From contig JANSYF010000016.1 in the NCBI GenBank assembly GCA_024742575.1, forward strand, positions 1 through 53,572: 53,572 bases of DNA, in the 5' to 3' direction. Origin of the DNA: Paracoccaceae bacterium (GTDB taxonomy: Bacteria; Pseudomonadota; Alphaproteobacteria; Rhodobacterales; Rhodobacteraceae). The notes beneath the pieces were generated by a model. That model was not told the DNA's origin and ran no database searches. It saw nothing but the letters and a program-made list of their open reading frames with translations. A program made the translations under genes and the position numbers. Below are positions 28,082 to 37,770 of this stretch, in pieces. Positions within the stretch are counted from its first letter, which is position 1; each line of letters opens with the position of its first letter.

Positions 28082-28608
28082 CAATTGCCTCCAATTTTGC
28101 GTTCGGGGCAATCTTCGCCCAAGGGGCTGCCATCATAGGCCTTGTCCCCGCAATCATTGATTTCGTGCCAGATATAACCGCGCCCGTCCTCGGTCACGGC
28201 GACCACGCGGTCGATGCCGAATTCGCGGTTGCGCTGGCTGGTGAACACCTGCGCGCGACCATCGTCGATATCCTGACCGATGGTGTCGGCGTCAAAGCAT
28301 TCAAACCAGCTCGGCGCATTTCGCGGAGATGAACCAAGGTACTGCTCATAGGTGGATGTCAGCGTCGACAACGGCGTCTGCGTGGTAAAGCACGCTCTGA
28401 ACCTGATGGGTGAGCTTTCGCTGTCAATGGCTTGAAAATCCTCATAAAGGATTGTTTCTCGCGTCCCGTTTAGCGTGGTCAATTGCACATCGTCCACACC
28501 GTTGGGCGTCACGGTGTCGTAATAGGCGTAAACCTGTAGGTAATACATCGCCAAGCCCGCGATCAACGCACTGACGACAATGACGATGGTTAGGATTTTG
28601 CCGGTCAT
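28081..28608 (-). CDS. Membrane-anchored protein, DUF6446-like
   Basis: A 175-residue protein. One hydrophobic segment at residues ~5-24 (ILTIVIVVSALIAGLAMYYL) suggests an uncleaved inner-membrane anchor, and the remaining ~150 residues would be periplasmic. It has several cysteines (CFTTQ, WFECFDAD, NDCGDKAY, GEDCPERK), which could pair there. I believe this matches the family called DUF6446 that accompanies glyS in Rhodobacterales, but this is from memory. Function is unknown. Its stop overlaps the glyS start, and fkbM ends three bases before it, so it is locked into the glyQS operon. Confidence 0.75.
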   Translation of the reverse strand: MTGKILTIVIVVSALIAGLAMYYLQVYAYYDTVTPNGVDDVQLTTLNGTRETILYEDFQAIDSESSPIRFRACFTTQTPLSTLTSTYEQYLGSSPRNAPSWFECFDADTIGQDIDDGRAQVFTSQRNREFGIDRVVAVTEDGRGYIWHEINDCGDKAYDGSPLGEDCPERKIGGN

Positions 28609-28611
28609 CGT

Positions 28612-29313
28612 CTATTTCCAATCCATGTTCACGCGAGGCTGCGTCATCTGTGCCGCGCGATCCCGCAGCGCATCCGTGCGCGCCAGAAGGTCGGGGATAC
28701 GGCTTTCGTGAGTTTCGACAAACAGATGCCCGATCCGATTTTTTACCGGATGGTCAAAAAGTGCTTCAAGCAGCGGCACCTCCGCGCCTTCGATATCCAT
28801 CTTGATCACAGCGATTTCACCCTCCAGCCCAGCCAGAAAAGCGGGAAAGTCGATTACCTGAACATCGACAGCGCTGTCCGTGTCGATATTGCGCTTCTGC
28901 GCCATGAGCGAGGATGATTGCGATTGTTCGACCCGGTCCGCATCGAAACTCGCGGTGCGGTACAACGGAAAGGTCCCATCTTCGGTGCCTGCTGCCGCCT
29001 CAATCACTTCTACATTTGGCACATCCGCAAGCCGCGTGCGCAGTTCTGCGGCTGTCCACGGGTCGGGTTCGAACGCATAGACTTTTGCCGCATGGGCGGC
29101 CATCGTCCGCGTGTGTTGGCCCAGATTGGCCCCAAGGTCGATGCAGATCTTGCCTTCAGCCGTGGTCAACGCTTCGCGAAATTCGACCTCTGCCGCGGGC
29201 GCAAAAAGCTTGCGCAGCTTGCGGCGGTATTTCAGCCCAAGCTCTCCTGGCAGGTGCTGCATCAGACCGTACTTGGCCCGCCGCAGTGGCGTATTTCGGT
29301 TCGTCTGTGCCAT
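28612..29313 (-). CDS. FkbM family methyltransferase
   Basis: A 233-residue SAM-dependent methyltransferase. Motif I is CIDLGANLGQHTRTMAAHA, followed by KVYAFEPDPWTAAELR and the FkbM block AVIKMDIEGAEVPLLEAL and HLFVETHESRIPDLL. Family members methylate hydroxyl groups of sugars or polyketides, but the substrate here is unknown. Its ATG overlaps the glyQ stop (TGATG), and it sits between glyQ and glyS, so it is cotranslated with the synthetase. Whether it has anything to do with tRNA charging is not evident. Confidence 0.9.
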   Translation of the reverse strand: MAQTNRNTPLRRAKYGLMQHLPGELGLKYRRKLRKLFAPAAEVEFREALTTAEGKICIDLGANLGQHTRTMAAHAAKVYAFEPDPWTAAELRTRLADVPNVEVIEAAAGTEDGTFPLYRTASFDADRVEQSQSSSLMAQKRNIDTDSAVDVQVIDFPAFLAGLEGEIAVIKMDIEGAEVPLLEALFDHPVKNRIGHLFVETHESRIPDLLARTDALRDRAAQMTQPRVNMDWK

Positions 29314-30242
29314 CAGGCGGCATATCCTCCGGCTTCTGTCATCACAAACGCATCCGCACAGCGTTTGGCCAGCGCCCGCACTCTACCGATATAGCTTTGG
29401 CGTTCAGTGACCGAGATCACACCGCGCGCATCAAGCAGGTTAAAGATATGGCTTGCCTTGATGCACTGGTCATAGGCCGGATGGGCCATGATGATGCGCT
29501 TGCCGGTCTTGGGATCATCCTCGGCCTGATCCAAAATCTGGGCACATTCCGCCTCGGCCTCTTCAAAGTGGCGCAGCAATACATCGGTATCGGCCACGTC
29601 GAAATTCCAGCGTGAGTATTCCTGTTCGGTTTGGCGGAACACGTCGCCGTAAGACAGCGCAATTGGCGCGTCCGGGTCGTTGTAGGGCATATCCATCACA
29701 TGATCGACGCCCAGCACGTACATCGCCAACCGCTCTAACCCGTAGGTCAGTTCACCCGAAACCGGGTGGCAGTCATGTCCGCCAACCTGTTGAAAATACG
29801 TGAATTGCGACACTTCCATGCCATCGCACCAGACTTCCCAGCCCAGACCCCACGCGCCAAGCGTCGGGCTTTCCCAGTCATCCTCGACAAAACGGATGTC
29901 ATGCAGCGTCATGTCGATCCCGATCGCCCGCAATGACCCCAGATACAGTTCTTGCAGATCGGGCGGCGACGGTTTGATCAGGACTTGGTACTGGTAATAA
30001 TGCTGCAAACGGTTCGGGTTCTCGCCATAGCGCCCATCGGTCGGGCGGCGCGAGGGCTGCACATAGGCGGCGGCCCACGGCTTTGATCCCAAGGATCGTA
30101 GCGTGGTTGCGGGGTGGAACGTACCGGCCCCCACTTCCATGTCGTATGGCTGCATCACGGCACAGCCTTTGGTGGCCCAATAGGTCTGCAGACGCAGGAT
30201 GATCTCCTGAAAACTGCGCGGCTTCGTGATGGTCTGATCCAT
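29313..30242 (-). CDS. glyQ: Glycine--tRNA ligase, alpha subunit
   Basis: Catalytic alpha subunit of the tetrameric bacterial GlyRS. The 309 residues carry the class II signatures: [56 protein letters not shown], then [34 protein letters not shown] (motif 2 region) and [14 protein letters not shown]. First gene of the glyQ-fkbM-DUF6446-glyS-PEP-utilising protein operon on the minus strand. It is divergent from the trypsin-fold gene with a 152-base shared upstream region. Confidence 0.98.
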   Translation of the reverse strand: MDQTITKPRSFQEIILRLQTYWATKGCAVMQPYDMEVGAGTFHPATTLRSLGSKPWAAAYVQPSRRPTDGRYGENPNRLQHYYQYQVLIKPSPPDLQELYLGSLRAIGIDMTLHDIRFVEDDWESPTLGAWGLGWEVWCDGMEVSQFTYFQQVGGHDCHPVSGELTYGLERLAMYVLGVDHVMDMPYNDPDAPIALSYGDVFRQTEQEYSRWNFDVADTDVLLRHFEEAEAECAQILDQAEDDPKTGKRIIMAHPAYDQCIKASHIFNLLDARGVISVTERQSYIGRVRALAKRCADAFVMTEAGGYAA

Positions 30243-30394
30243 GGCGATGTCACCCCGGTTTGCACTGGCGCCTGATTAGGCGCATGGGGTCCGGGGGTCA
30301 ATTGCGTGCGAGGTTCTAATTTTCGCGTTCCAGTGGCGGCGCAATCTTGTTAGAGCATGTGCCTGAAATAGGTTTTCGGGCGGGTGGCGAAATA

Positions 30395-32122
30395 ATGTTG
30401 CGCAATTTGTTGATTACGGTCTTGGCGACACTGATGTTTTGGGGGCAGGCCGCATCGGCGCAAGACAGCGTCTATGTGCAGATCGAAGCACAGCCCAGTT
30501 TGTCCATCGCAGAAGACCGTTTACGAGATTACGCCTCCATCCTTCCAGATGTGAATGGGTTTGATCTTGGGCGCGGCTGGTATGGCATCGCTCTTGGCCC
30601 TTATCCCCGCAACGAGGCCAACCGCGTTTTGCGCAGTCTACGTGCGCAACGTTTGATCCCTAGCGACAGCTATCTTGAAGGCCCTGATCGCTATGGTCAG
30701 CGCATCTGGCCGATTGGTGCAGGCCCCGCGACCGTACCGGCGATTACTGTGCCCGAGATCGCCGTCGCCCCGGAACCTGAACCTGAACCGCAAGCCACCG
30801 ACGAAACCCCGCGCGAGGCACGCGCGTCCGAAGCACAGTTAAGCCGCGAAGAACGACAGGCGCTGCAAATTGCTCTGCAATGGGCTGGGTTTTACAATTC
30901 CACGATTGACGGCGCATTTGGTCGGGGCACCCGAGCAGCGATGCGTGGGTGGCAGCAATCCAACGGTTTCGATGATACGGGCATTTTGACCACCGCGCAG
31001 CGCGCCGAGCTGTTTCGCCAGTATAATGCTGTCCTTGAAGGTATGGATGTCCAGACCGTCCGCGATACCCGGGCGGGTGTTTCCATCGACTTGCCGCTGG
31101 GCGCTGTTGCCTTCAGCCGCTATGACAGCCCCTTCGTGCATTTCGATCCGACAGGGGCCGTGGACGGCGCGCGGGTTCTGCTTATCAGCCAACCGGGCGA
31201 CCGTGACCGTCTGGCGGGACTTTACGAGATCATGCAGACGCTGGATATCGTTCCGCTTGAGGGGCCGCGCGACCGCAATCGTGACAGCTTTACCCTGACC
31301 GGGCAGGATGGTCAGATCGTATCGCACACCGAAGCACGACTTCAGGACAGCGAAATCAAAGGCTTTACGCTGGTTTGGCCAGCAGGTGACGAAGAGCGCC
31401 GCACGCGCATTCTGGCTGCGATGCAATCCAGCTTTGCACCTATCGACGGCGTGCTTGACCCTGCCGTCATCGCCGAGGACAACCAAAGCGTCGATCTTGT
31501 GGCAGGTCTTGCCATCCGCCAGCCCAAACTCACCGCGTCAGGCTTTTTTGTAGACCGTCAGGGCAGGGTGGTGACCACCGATACCGCCGTCGCCAATTGC
31601 GGGCGGATCACCCTGAACAGCGACTACACCGCCGAGGTGATGGCCACCGATCCCACACTTGGCATCGCTGTGCTGCGCGCAACCCAACCCTTGGCACCGA
31701 ACGACGTTGCCCAGTTCCGCAATGGCAAACCGCGCCTGCAATCCGAGATCGCCGTGGCGGGGTTTTCCTTTGGCGGCGTTCTGCCATCGGCCACAATGAC
31801 CTTTGGCCGCCTTTCCGATCTTCGCGGTCTGAATGGCGAAGACACGCTGACCCGGCTGGCCATCAGTACGCTTGACGGCGATGCAGGCGGTCCGGTGCTT
31901 GACGATGGCGGTGCGGTGATCGGGATGCTTGTGCCGCATGATGCCGGAGGCCGCCAGCTGCCTGATGATGTGAACTTTGCCACCAACAGCGCGGCGGTGC
32001 AGCAGGTCTTGTCACGTGCGGGCGTCTCGCCGCAGGTGACGCCGGGTTTGGCCCGTCTCGATCCGGTGGACCTGACCGCCAAAGCCACGGCCATGACAGT
32101 GCTTGTCAGCTGCTGGGAGTGA
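30395..32122 (+). CDS. Exported trypsin-fold protein with peptidoglycan-binding domain; catalytic triad missing
   Basis: A 575-residue exported protein: signal peptide (LLITVLATLMFWGQAASA), a SPOR-like segment (residues ~25-110, YVQIEAQPSLSIAEDRLRDY... GIALGPYPRNEANRVLRSL), a peptidoglycan-binding fold (~155-225, ALQWAGFYNSTIDGAFGRGTRAAM), a middle domain, and a C-terminal trypsin/DegP-like domain (~375-565). All three catalytic positions look lost: the His position reads Thr397 in VTTDTAVANC, the Asp position reads Gly423 in DPTLGIAVLR, and the Ser position reads Ala497 in GDAGGPVL. It is therefore probably a non-hydrolytic wall-binding protein. I chose the ATG at 30395, where the signal peptide begins. 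It overlaps the convergent EamA gene by 17 bases. Confidence 0.85.
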   Translation: MLRNLLITVLATLMFWGQAASAQDSVYVQIEAQPSLSIAEDRLRDYASILPDVNGFDLGRGWYGIALGPYPRNEANRVLRSLRAQRLIPSDSYLEGPDRYGQRIWPIGAGPATVPAITVPEIAVAPEPEPEPQATDETPREARASEAQLSREERQALQIALQWAGFYNSTIDGAFGRGTRAAMRGWQQSNGFDDTGILTTAQRAELFRQYNAVLEGMDVQTVRDTRAGVSIDLPLGAVAFSRYDSPFVHFDPTGAVDGARVLLISQPGDRDRLAGLYEIMQTLDIVPLEGPRDRNRDSFTLTGQDGQIVSHTEARLQDSEIKGFTLVWPAGDEERRTRILAAMQSSFAPIDGVLDPAVIAEDNQSVDLVAGLAIRQPKLTASGFFVDRQGRVVTTDTAVANCGRITLNSDYTAEVMATDPTLGIAVLRATQPLAPNDVAQFRNGKPRLQSEIAVAGFSFGGVLPSATMTFGRLSDLRGLNGEDTLTRLAISTLDGDAGGPVLDDGGAVIGMLVPHDAGGRQLPDDVNFATNSAAVQQVLSRAGVSPQVTPGLARLDPVDLTAKATAMTVLVSCWE

Positions 32123-33035
32123 GCGCTCGCCCGAACAGTCTGTTCAGCGCGCCCCACTGGCTGACCAGAACACCAAGCAGGATAAGCCCCATTGCCAGCA
32201 ACAGCGCGGGGCGGAATGGTTCGCCCAGCACGGCAATGCCAAGGATCACCGACCACATCGGCACCTGATAGCTGACCAGCGACATAAAAACCGGCCCGGC
32301 GCTGCGGATCACGAGAATGCGCAGCATGTTGGCTCCGGCCGTGGGAATCAGACCCAAAAGCGCAACGATCCAAAGCGTCCGCGTGTCCGGTAGAGGCGGC
32401 GGTCCCTCGACCACAAACGCCGCCGGAATCACAAGCATTGATCCGAACACCAGCGCGAGCGCGGCCAGACCGAAGGGATCAATCGGCGGCAGGCGCCGCA
32501 TCAACACCGAACTGACCGCATAGCAGCTTGCCGCGCCAAAGCAGGCCAGCCGCCCGAACGGTTCCATGGGATCGCCGCTAGATGCAAAGGCCTGCCCACC
32601 CAACAGCACAGCGACCCCGACAAAGCCGACCAGCATACCAATGGTGCGGCGCGGCGTGATCCGTTCGCCCGGAACAAAGAAATGCGCGAGCGGCAACATG
32701 ATCAGCGCGCCCGACGCCATCGACACCCCAGCAAAACCTGAAGTCACCGTTTGTTGCCCCCAACTGAGCAGCATGAAAGGCACGGCTGAATTGAACACGC
32801 CCGATACCGCCAACGCGCCCCATGCGGTGTCCTGCGTCAGAAACAGGCGTCCGCCGCGCAATTGCCAGATCGCGACCGCGAGCAAGGCGGCAAACCCAAT
32901 GCGCCCGGCGGCCAGCCAAAATGGCGTGATGCCCTCCAGCGCCAGTTCGATAAACAGAAACGTGGCCCCCCAGACAAGGCCAAGCGTCGCCACCATGCCC
33001 CAACTGGCAGGGGTGATCTGCGGTTCAGTATGCAT
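32106..33035 (-). CDS. DMT-superfamily (EamA) transporter
   Basis: A 309-residue inner-membrane protein with ten hydrophobic segments in two EamA halves; each half has the usual pattern (WGATFLFIELAL in the first, FGRLACFGAASCYAVSSVLMRR opening the second). Members export amino acids or other metabolites, or transport nucleotide sugars; the substrate here is unknown. I chose the ATG at 33035 (MHTEPQITP), since upstream residues in the frame are hydrophilic and family similarity starts after it. Its end overlaps the convergent trypsin-fold gene by 17 bases. Confidence 0.88.
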   Translation of the reverse strand: MHTEPQITPASWGMVATLGLVWGATFLFIELALEGITPFWLAAGRIGFAALLAVAIWQLRGGRLFLTQDTAWGALAVSGVFNSAVPFMLLSWGQQTVTSGFAGVSMASGALIMLPLAHFFVPGERITPRRTIGMLVGFVGVAVLLGGQAFASSGDPMEPFGRLACFGAASCYAVSSVLMRRLPPIDPFGLAALALVFGSMLVIPAAFVVEGPPPLPDTRTLWIVALLGLIPTAGANMLRILVIRSAGPVFMSLVSYQVPMWSVILGIAVLGEPFRPALLLAMGLILLGVLVSQWGALNRLFGRALTPSS

Positions 33036-33177
33036 AAAAATCTGGCATCCTAAGCGGAGGTTCGGCCAATTCCGGTCGCTCGGGTTGCAATCGGCTGGCG
33101 TTCGCGATGCTCTGTAGACCTGTGCCATCACATCGGCAACGCCCTTTGGTAGACCGAATAATTCTTAGGGGAACCAC

Positions 33178-33261
33178 ATGGACGCGTTTTTCATCATCCC
33201 GATCATCCTGCTTGTGTCGCTGCTGGCGTGGTGCGTGCTTCAACTCAAGGACGACATCTGA
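33178..33261 (+). CDS. 27-residue single-helix membrane protein (putative small protein)
   Basis: A short reading frame, MDAFFIIPIILLVSLLAWCV then LQLKDDI, preceded by a good ribosome site AGGGGA six bases before the ATG. One hydrophobic helix covers residues 4-20, and the tail is charged (K24, D25, D26). It stands alone in the 426-base gap between the EamA and EEP nuclease genes, with repeat copy D starting 50 bases after its stop. The size resembles small accessory subunits of membrane complexes such as KdpF or CydX, but the sequence matches none that I know. Translation is inferred from the ribosome site and composition. Confidence 0.5.
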   Translation: MDAFFIIPIILLVSLLAWCVLQLKDDI

Positions 33262-33310
33262 TCCGTCCGTGATCCAAGGCATCACCTGACAGACTTCGGC
33301 GCTGCGGCCC

Positions 33311-33353
33311 GTGTCCGTCAACGGAAACGCGCTATGCGTCGACGCCTTGCATC
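33311..33353. repeat. Intergenic GTCAAC/GTCGAC palindromes, copy D
   Basis: GTGTCCGT and ACGGAAAC (one mismatch) around CA at 33311-33328, followed by the perfect palindrome GCGTCGACGC at 33336-33345. It lies 50 bases after the 27-codon ORF and 109 bases before the EEP nuclease gene. The order of elements is the same as in copy E at 52.3 kb. Confidence 0.7.
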
Positions 33354-33461
33354 CGCCGTTCGACCCAAAGTGCAATCCGTGCTACGCTCGCCGTTGCGTA
33401 AATATTAGCGCACACAATTTATTAAGCACGGCAGACATTTGACATCAAAAGGCTTGGAAAC

Positions 33462-34505
33462 ATGACCGATCACCTTGTTGCATTTTGGAATCTCGAAAAC
33501 CTCTTCGGCCCCGAAAACCACCCGCACCGCATTGACTGGGTTAAGGCTCAGGTGGCCAGCGATCTTAGCGGCTGGACCCCCCAAATCTATCAAACCAAAC
33601 TCGATCAGCTTACCGCGATCATCCGCCAGATGAAGGGCGGCGCTGGGCCTGACATTCTGGGCGTGTGCGAGGTTGAGGACGACCATGTCCTGACCGATCT
33701 CAAGGCAACGCTTGACGCTGCATTGCCGAACCGCAGCTATGCCGTGGTTCATGCCACCGCCGATCTGAGTTCTCGCGGCATCGACACTGCGTTTCTGTAT
33801 GACGCGACGCTGTTCTCGGTCGATTCAAATCTTGTCTTCAACCACTTCGTCATGCGCCGCACCGGAACCCGCGATATCCTGCAAGCCACTTTCAAACGTG
33901 TGACTACCGGGGCCGACCTTGTGGTGATGGCAAACCACTGGCCCTCGCGCTTTGGCGGCCGGGGTGCCGAGGTCAGTTCAGGTTTCCGCGCCACGGCAGG
34001 CGAAACGCTGTCCTATTGGCACAGCCGTATTTTCGAGGCCGCCCCGCTCAAGAACCGGACGCCTGTGCTGGCGCTGGGGGATCTGAACGACGACCCGTGG
34101 GACCGCAGCGTTACGATTAACGCGCTGGCCACTCGTGAACGCGGCGATGTGGAACGGGCCACGTCGCCAAAGTTCTACAACATGACGTGGGAATACATGC
34201 TGACCGACGCAACCGACCTCAACGGCAAGGCACGACTGCTGGAAGGGACGCTCTATTTCGACAAGAACGGAAACCTGTTCGATCAGATCCTTGCCAACCG
34301 CCCGCTGCTAGACAAGAAAACCGACAGCGGGTTCAAGGTGGTGACGGGCTCGGCGCAACTCATCGCCTTTCCCGAAATGGTGTCGCACAAAACCGGCGAA
34401 GGCCCGCGCCGCTTTGGCCTGCCTAAGGGCGATGCAGCCAAGAACGTAGACCTGACCGGGTTCAGTGACCACTTTCCGGTCGGCGTCACGGTGCGCGAAA
34501 CCTGA
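33462..34505 (+). CDS. Endonuclease/exonuclease/phosphatase family protein
   Basis: A 347-residue metal-dependent phosphoesterase of the EEP (DNase I-like) superfamily. Core motifs are FWNLENLFG (Asn), ILGVCEVEDD (catalytic Glu), VVMANHWPSRFGG (catalytic His), LALGDLNDDPWD (Asp/Asn pair) and the closing SDHFPVGVTV (Asp-His). No signal peptide is visible, so it probably acts in the cytoplasm. Whether the substrate is DNA, RNA or a phospholipid cannot be told from sequence. It is followed by a strong bidirectional terminator. Confidence 0.88.
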   Translation: MTDHLVAFWNLENLFGPENHPHRIDWVKAQVASDLSGWTPQIYQTKLDQLTAIIRQMKGGAGPDILGVCEVEDDHVLTDLKATLDAALPNRSYAVVHATADLSSRGIDTAFLYDATLFSVDSNLVFNHFVMRRTGTRDILQATFKRVTTGADLVVMANHWPSRFGGRGAEVSSGFRATAGETLSYWHSRIFEAAPLKNRTPVLALGDLNDDPWDRSVTINALATRERGDVERATSPKFYNMTWEYMLTDATDLNGKARLLEGTLYFDKNGNLFDQILANRPLLDKKTDSGFKVVTGSAQLIAFPEMVSHKTGEGPRRFGLPKGDAAKNVDLTGFSDHFPVGVTVRET

Positions 34506-34527
34506 CGGCGCTGCCCCCAAAGGAAAA

Positions 34528-34556
34528 AGGGCGGCCCAGTGGGCCGCCCTTTGCTT
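34528..34556. terminator. Bidirectional terminator between EEP gene and ilvC
   Basis: A 10-bp GC-rich perfect stem, AGGGCGGCCC with GGGCCGCCCT, has a 3-base loop. It is flanked by a run of A on the left and TTGCTT on the right. It sits between convergent gene ends and can stop both transcripts. Confidence 0.9.
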
Positions 34557-34571
34557 CGATAATCCCGAAAA

Positions 34572-35714
<1,143 letters not shown>

Positions 35715-35726
35715 TACGAGTTTTCC

Positions 35727-36182
35727 ATGCTTGATGCCACCGATCTCCGAATCCTGCGCCAGTTTCAGGCCGCCCCCGATCTGTCCACCGCCGATCTGGC
35801 TGACAGGGCAGGGGTCACGCCTACTACGCTGGCACGCCGCATCGACAAGATGCGCGAAGCAGGCATCATCCGCGCCGTGCGATCCGTGATCAACTGGCCT
35901 GCCTTGGGCTACACGGTCGAAGTCTCGCTGCGCGTCACCCTCGACAAAACCCAACCCCGCGCTTTTGACGAATTCCTCTCCGCCGCCCGGGATGTGCCTG
36001 AGGTGATTGAGGCACAGACCTTCCTGGGGCAAGTCGATGCGCGCCTCTCGGTCATCGCCCGCGACATGCCACATTATCAGCAGGTCTACCGCGACAAACT
36101 GCTGACCCTGCCGCATATCGCCGATATCGAAGCCCTGATGCACGTTGCCCGCGTCAAATTTGACGAGACCCTACCACTGTGA
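35727..36182 (+). CDS. Lrp/AsnC family transcriptional regulator (first of pair)
   Basis: A 151-residue regulator with an N-terminal winged helix-turn-helix (LDATDLRILRQFQAAPDLSTADLADRAGVTPTTLARRIDKM, residues 2-45) and a C-terminal RAM domain (residues ~60-145; DARLSVIARDMPHYQQVYRD) for effector binding and oligomerisation. It is probably the local regulator of the divergent ilvC, sensing a branched-chain or other amino acid. No strong ribosome site is visible. Its last four bases overlap the GTG start of a second Lrp gene, so the two are cotranslated and may form mixed oligomers. Confidence 0.92.
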   Translation: MLDATDLRILRQFQAAPDLSTADLADRAGVTPTTLARRIDKMREAGIIRAVRSVINWPALGYTVEVSLRVTLDKTQPRAFDEFLSAARDVPEVIEAQTFLGQVDARLSVIARDMPHYQQVYRDKLLTLPHIADIEALMHVARVKFDETLPL

Positions 36183-36637
36183 TCGACCTTGACGACACCG
36201 ACCGCGCGATGATCCGCGCTGTGGCGGCAGACGCCCTGATCAGCGCCGGGGCGCTGGGCCGCCAACTGGGCCTCAGCCAACCTGCCGCATGGCGTCGTCT
36301 TAAACGTCTAAAAGAGGCCGGTATCTTCCGGGGCCAGCGGCTCGATCTGGATGCACAGGCGCTGGGCTTCACCGTGACTGTTTTTCTTGGTGTCAAACTC
36401 GCCACCAAAGGGCGCGTCAGCCTAGAAGATTTCGAACGCGCCGTGACCGCGATCCCCGAGGTGCAGACCGTCGAACACGTGCTGGGCCTTTACGATTACC
36501 GCCTTCGCGTTGTGGCCCGCGACATCGCCGATTTCGAACGTGTGCTGCGCCGCCGGATCATGACGTTGCCGGGGGTTGGGAATATCGACGCGAATGTCCT
36601 GTTGAGCGAAGAACGCTTACCCGGTCCGATTGGCTAA
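36179..36637 (+). CDS. Lrp/AsnC family transcriptional regulator (second of pair)
   Basis: A 152-residue regulator with the same architecture as its upstream partner: helix-turn-helix in residues ~4-50 (DDTDRAMIRAVAADALISAGALGRQLGLSQPAAWRRLKRL) and a RAM domain ending in YDYRLRVVARDIADFERVLRRRI. The start is GTG, overlapping the previous stop by four bases (GTGA). The two proteins share family features but only limited identity, so this is an old pair rather than a recent duplication. It ends five bases before the convergent Hint gene. Confidence 0.92.
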   Translation: MIDLDDTDRAMIRAVAADALISAGALGRQLGLSQPAAWRRLKRLKEAGIFRGQRLDLDAQALGFTVTVFLGVKLATKGRVSLEDFERAVTAIPEVQTVEHVLGLYDYRLRVVARDIADFERVLRRRIMTLPGVGNIDANVLLSEERLPGPIG

Positions 36638-36642
36638 TTCGG

Positions 36643-37740
36643 TCAGGCGACGTCGCTGACAAGCGCAATCGCCTCGTGCCGCTTAAGCGTTTGGCGCGCC
36701 ATCTGCGCATCTAGAATCAAGGCTTCGGTTTCGCGCAGTAGTCCAAGGATTTCATCCCGGGCATCCTCCTCGATACTGTCCAGGGCCATATTCCCGGGAT
36801 AAAGTGTTTCTGCCGGGCACCCTTCGGCAAAAACCACATGATGCGCATCACACAGGAAATGCCAGTAATCCAACATCGGTCTCGGCTCGGGGACTATTGT
36901 CGTTCCGTTCACAAGGTGTTTGGCGGCAACAAAAACCTCATCCTCGCCAAACATCAACTCGGCCTTGGACCCGCGCAGCAACATGCGATGGTTGGGCGAC
37001 ACCCAAAGGTCACGGATGTTCCCAAGCGCGCCGCGTTTGACGCGGATGGGTGTGTTGATCCCGTCGCCCGGGACGCGCATATGCCCAATCCAGCGGATTG
37101 GCTGTGGCCCTGCATCCAGCGTGTTGACCTTATCGCCTTCGCGCAGCGATTCAATAAAACGCGGTCCCTCCGGGGTCTCGATCAACGTTCCCGACGCAAA
37201 GCAGATGACCACCAGAAAGTCGGCGACATCGGATGAAAACGATGCATCGGCCTCTTCGTCCGGTGTGATGATCCCGTCGCCATTCAGGTCGATGTCTTCG
37301 TTTGTGTCGACCCGCAAAGGCCCATTTTGCGTTGCCAGTGTTTCCAGAATATTCACACCGGCAATCGCGGCCACGTCGCCCAGCACCGGCGCACCCGCAT
37401 CGGTCGATGTCAGCCCGGTTGCGTCGATCTCAAGATACCGATCGCCCATGGTCCGACGTCCCAAGTCGACATCGGCGCTGCCGGTATAGGTGTATTTTGC
37501 GGTGTCGTTGTAGTAATCCGACGCGTTGTCGTAGACGATGATCGACGTAACAACAGAAGCTTCGGTCAGAACGCCGGCGGCAGTTGCATTTTCAACGACA
37601 TAGACAATGCTATCGTTGTCCTCAAACAGCGCTGTCGCGCTGTGAAGCATGTATTCGCCACCGTTTGACGCGTTGGCATTCGTCGTCTGAGGATCGCCCA
37701 CGACGCTGAATCCGTTCAACAACAACGTGGTTGTTGGCAT
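36643..37740 (-). CDS. Hint (Hedgehog/intein-like) domain protein with EF-hand loop
   Basis: A 365-residue protein. Residues 1-150 are an acidic, Asn/Thr/Asp-rich region typical of secreted calcium-binding proteins. A canonical EF-hand loop, DLNGDGIITPDE, occupies residues 151-162. The Hint_2 domain starts at Cys180 (CFASGTLIETPEGPRFIESL) and includes WVSPNHRMLLRG and HHVVFAEGCPAETLYPGN. In such proteins the cysteine can drive self-cleavage. No signal peptide is seen, so export, if it happens, would use a type I or other pathway. A nearly perfect inverted repeat lies 31 bases before the start codon. Confidence 0.87.
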   Translation of the reverse strand: MPTTTLLLNGFSVVGDPQTTNANASNGGEYMLHSATALFEDNDSIVYVVENATAAGVLTEASVVTSIIVYDNASDYYNDTAKYTYTGSADVDLGRRTMGDRYLEIDATGLTSTDAGAPVLGDVAAIAGVNILETLATQNGPLRVDTNEDIDLNGDGIITPDEEADASFSSDVADFLVVICFASGTLIETPEGPRFIESLREGDKVNTLDAGPQPIRWIGHMRVPGDGINTPIRVKRGALGNIRDLWVSPNHRMLLRGSKAELMFGEDEVFVAAKHLVNGTTIVPEPRPMLDYWHFLCDAHHVVFAEGCPAETLYPGNMALDSIEEDARDEILGLLRETEALILDAQMARQTLKRHEAIALVSDVA

Positions 37741-37770
37741 GTCTGCTCTGCCTCTCGGGGTCTAACGCCC

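Noticed and set aside
35727-36637. The Lrp-like gene pair as siroheme decarboxylase (NirDL/AhbAB-type), which also comes as two AsnC-like genes
   Set aside because: Both have ordinary RAM-domain sequences (e.g. VIARDMPHYQQVYRD) without the decarboxylase signature, and no haem or nir genes are near; ilvC context favours regulators.
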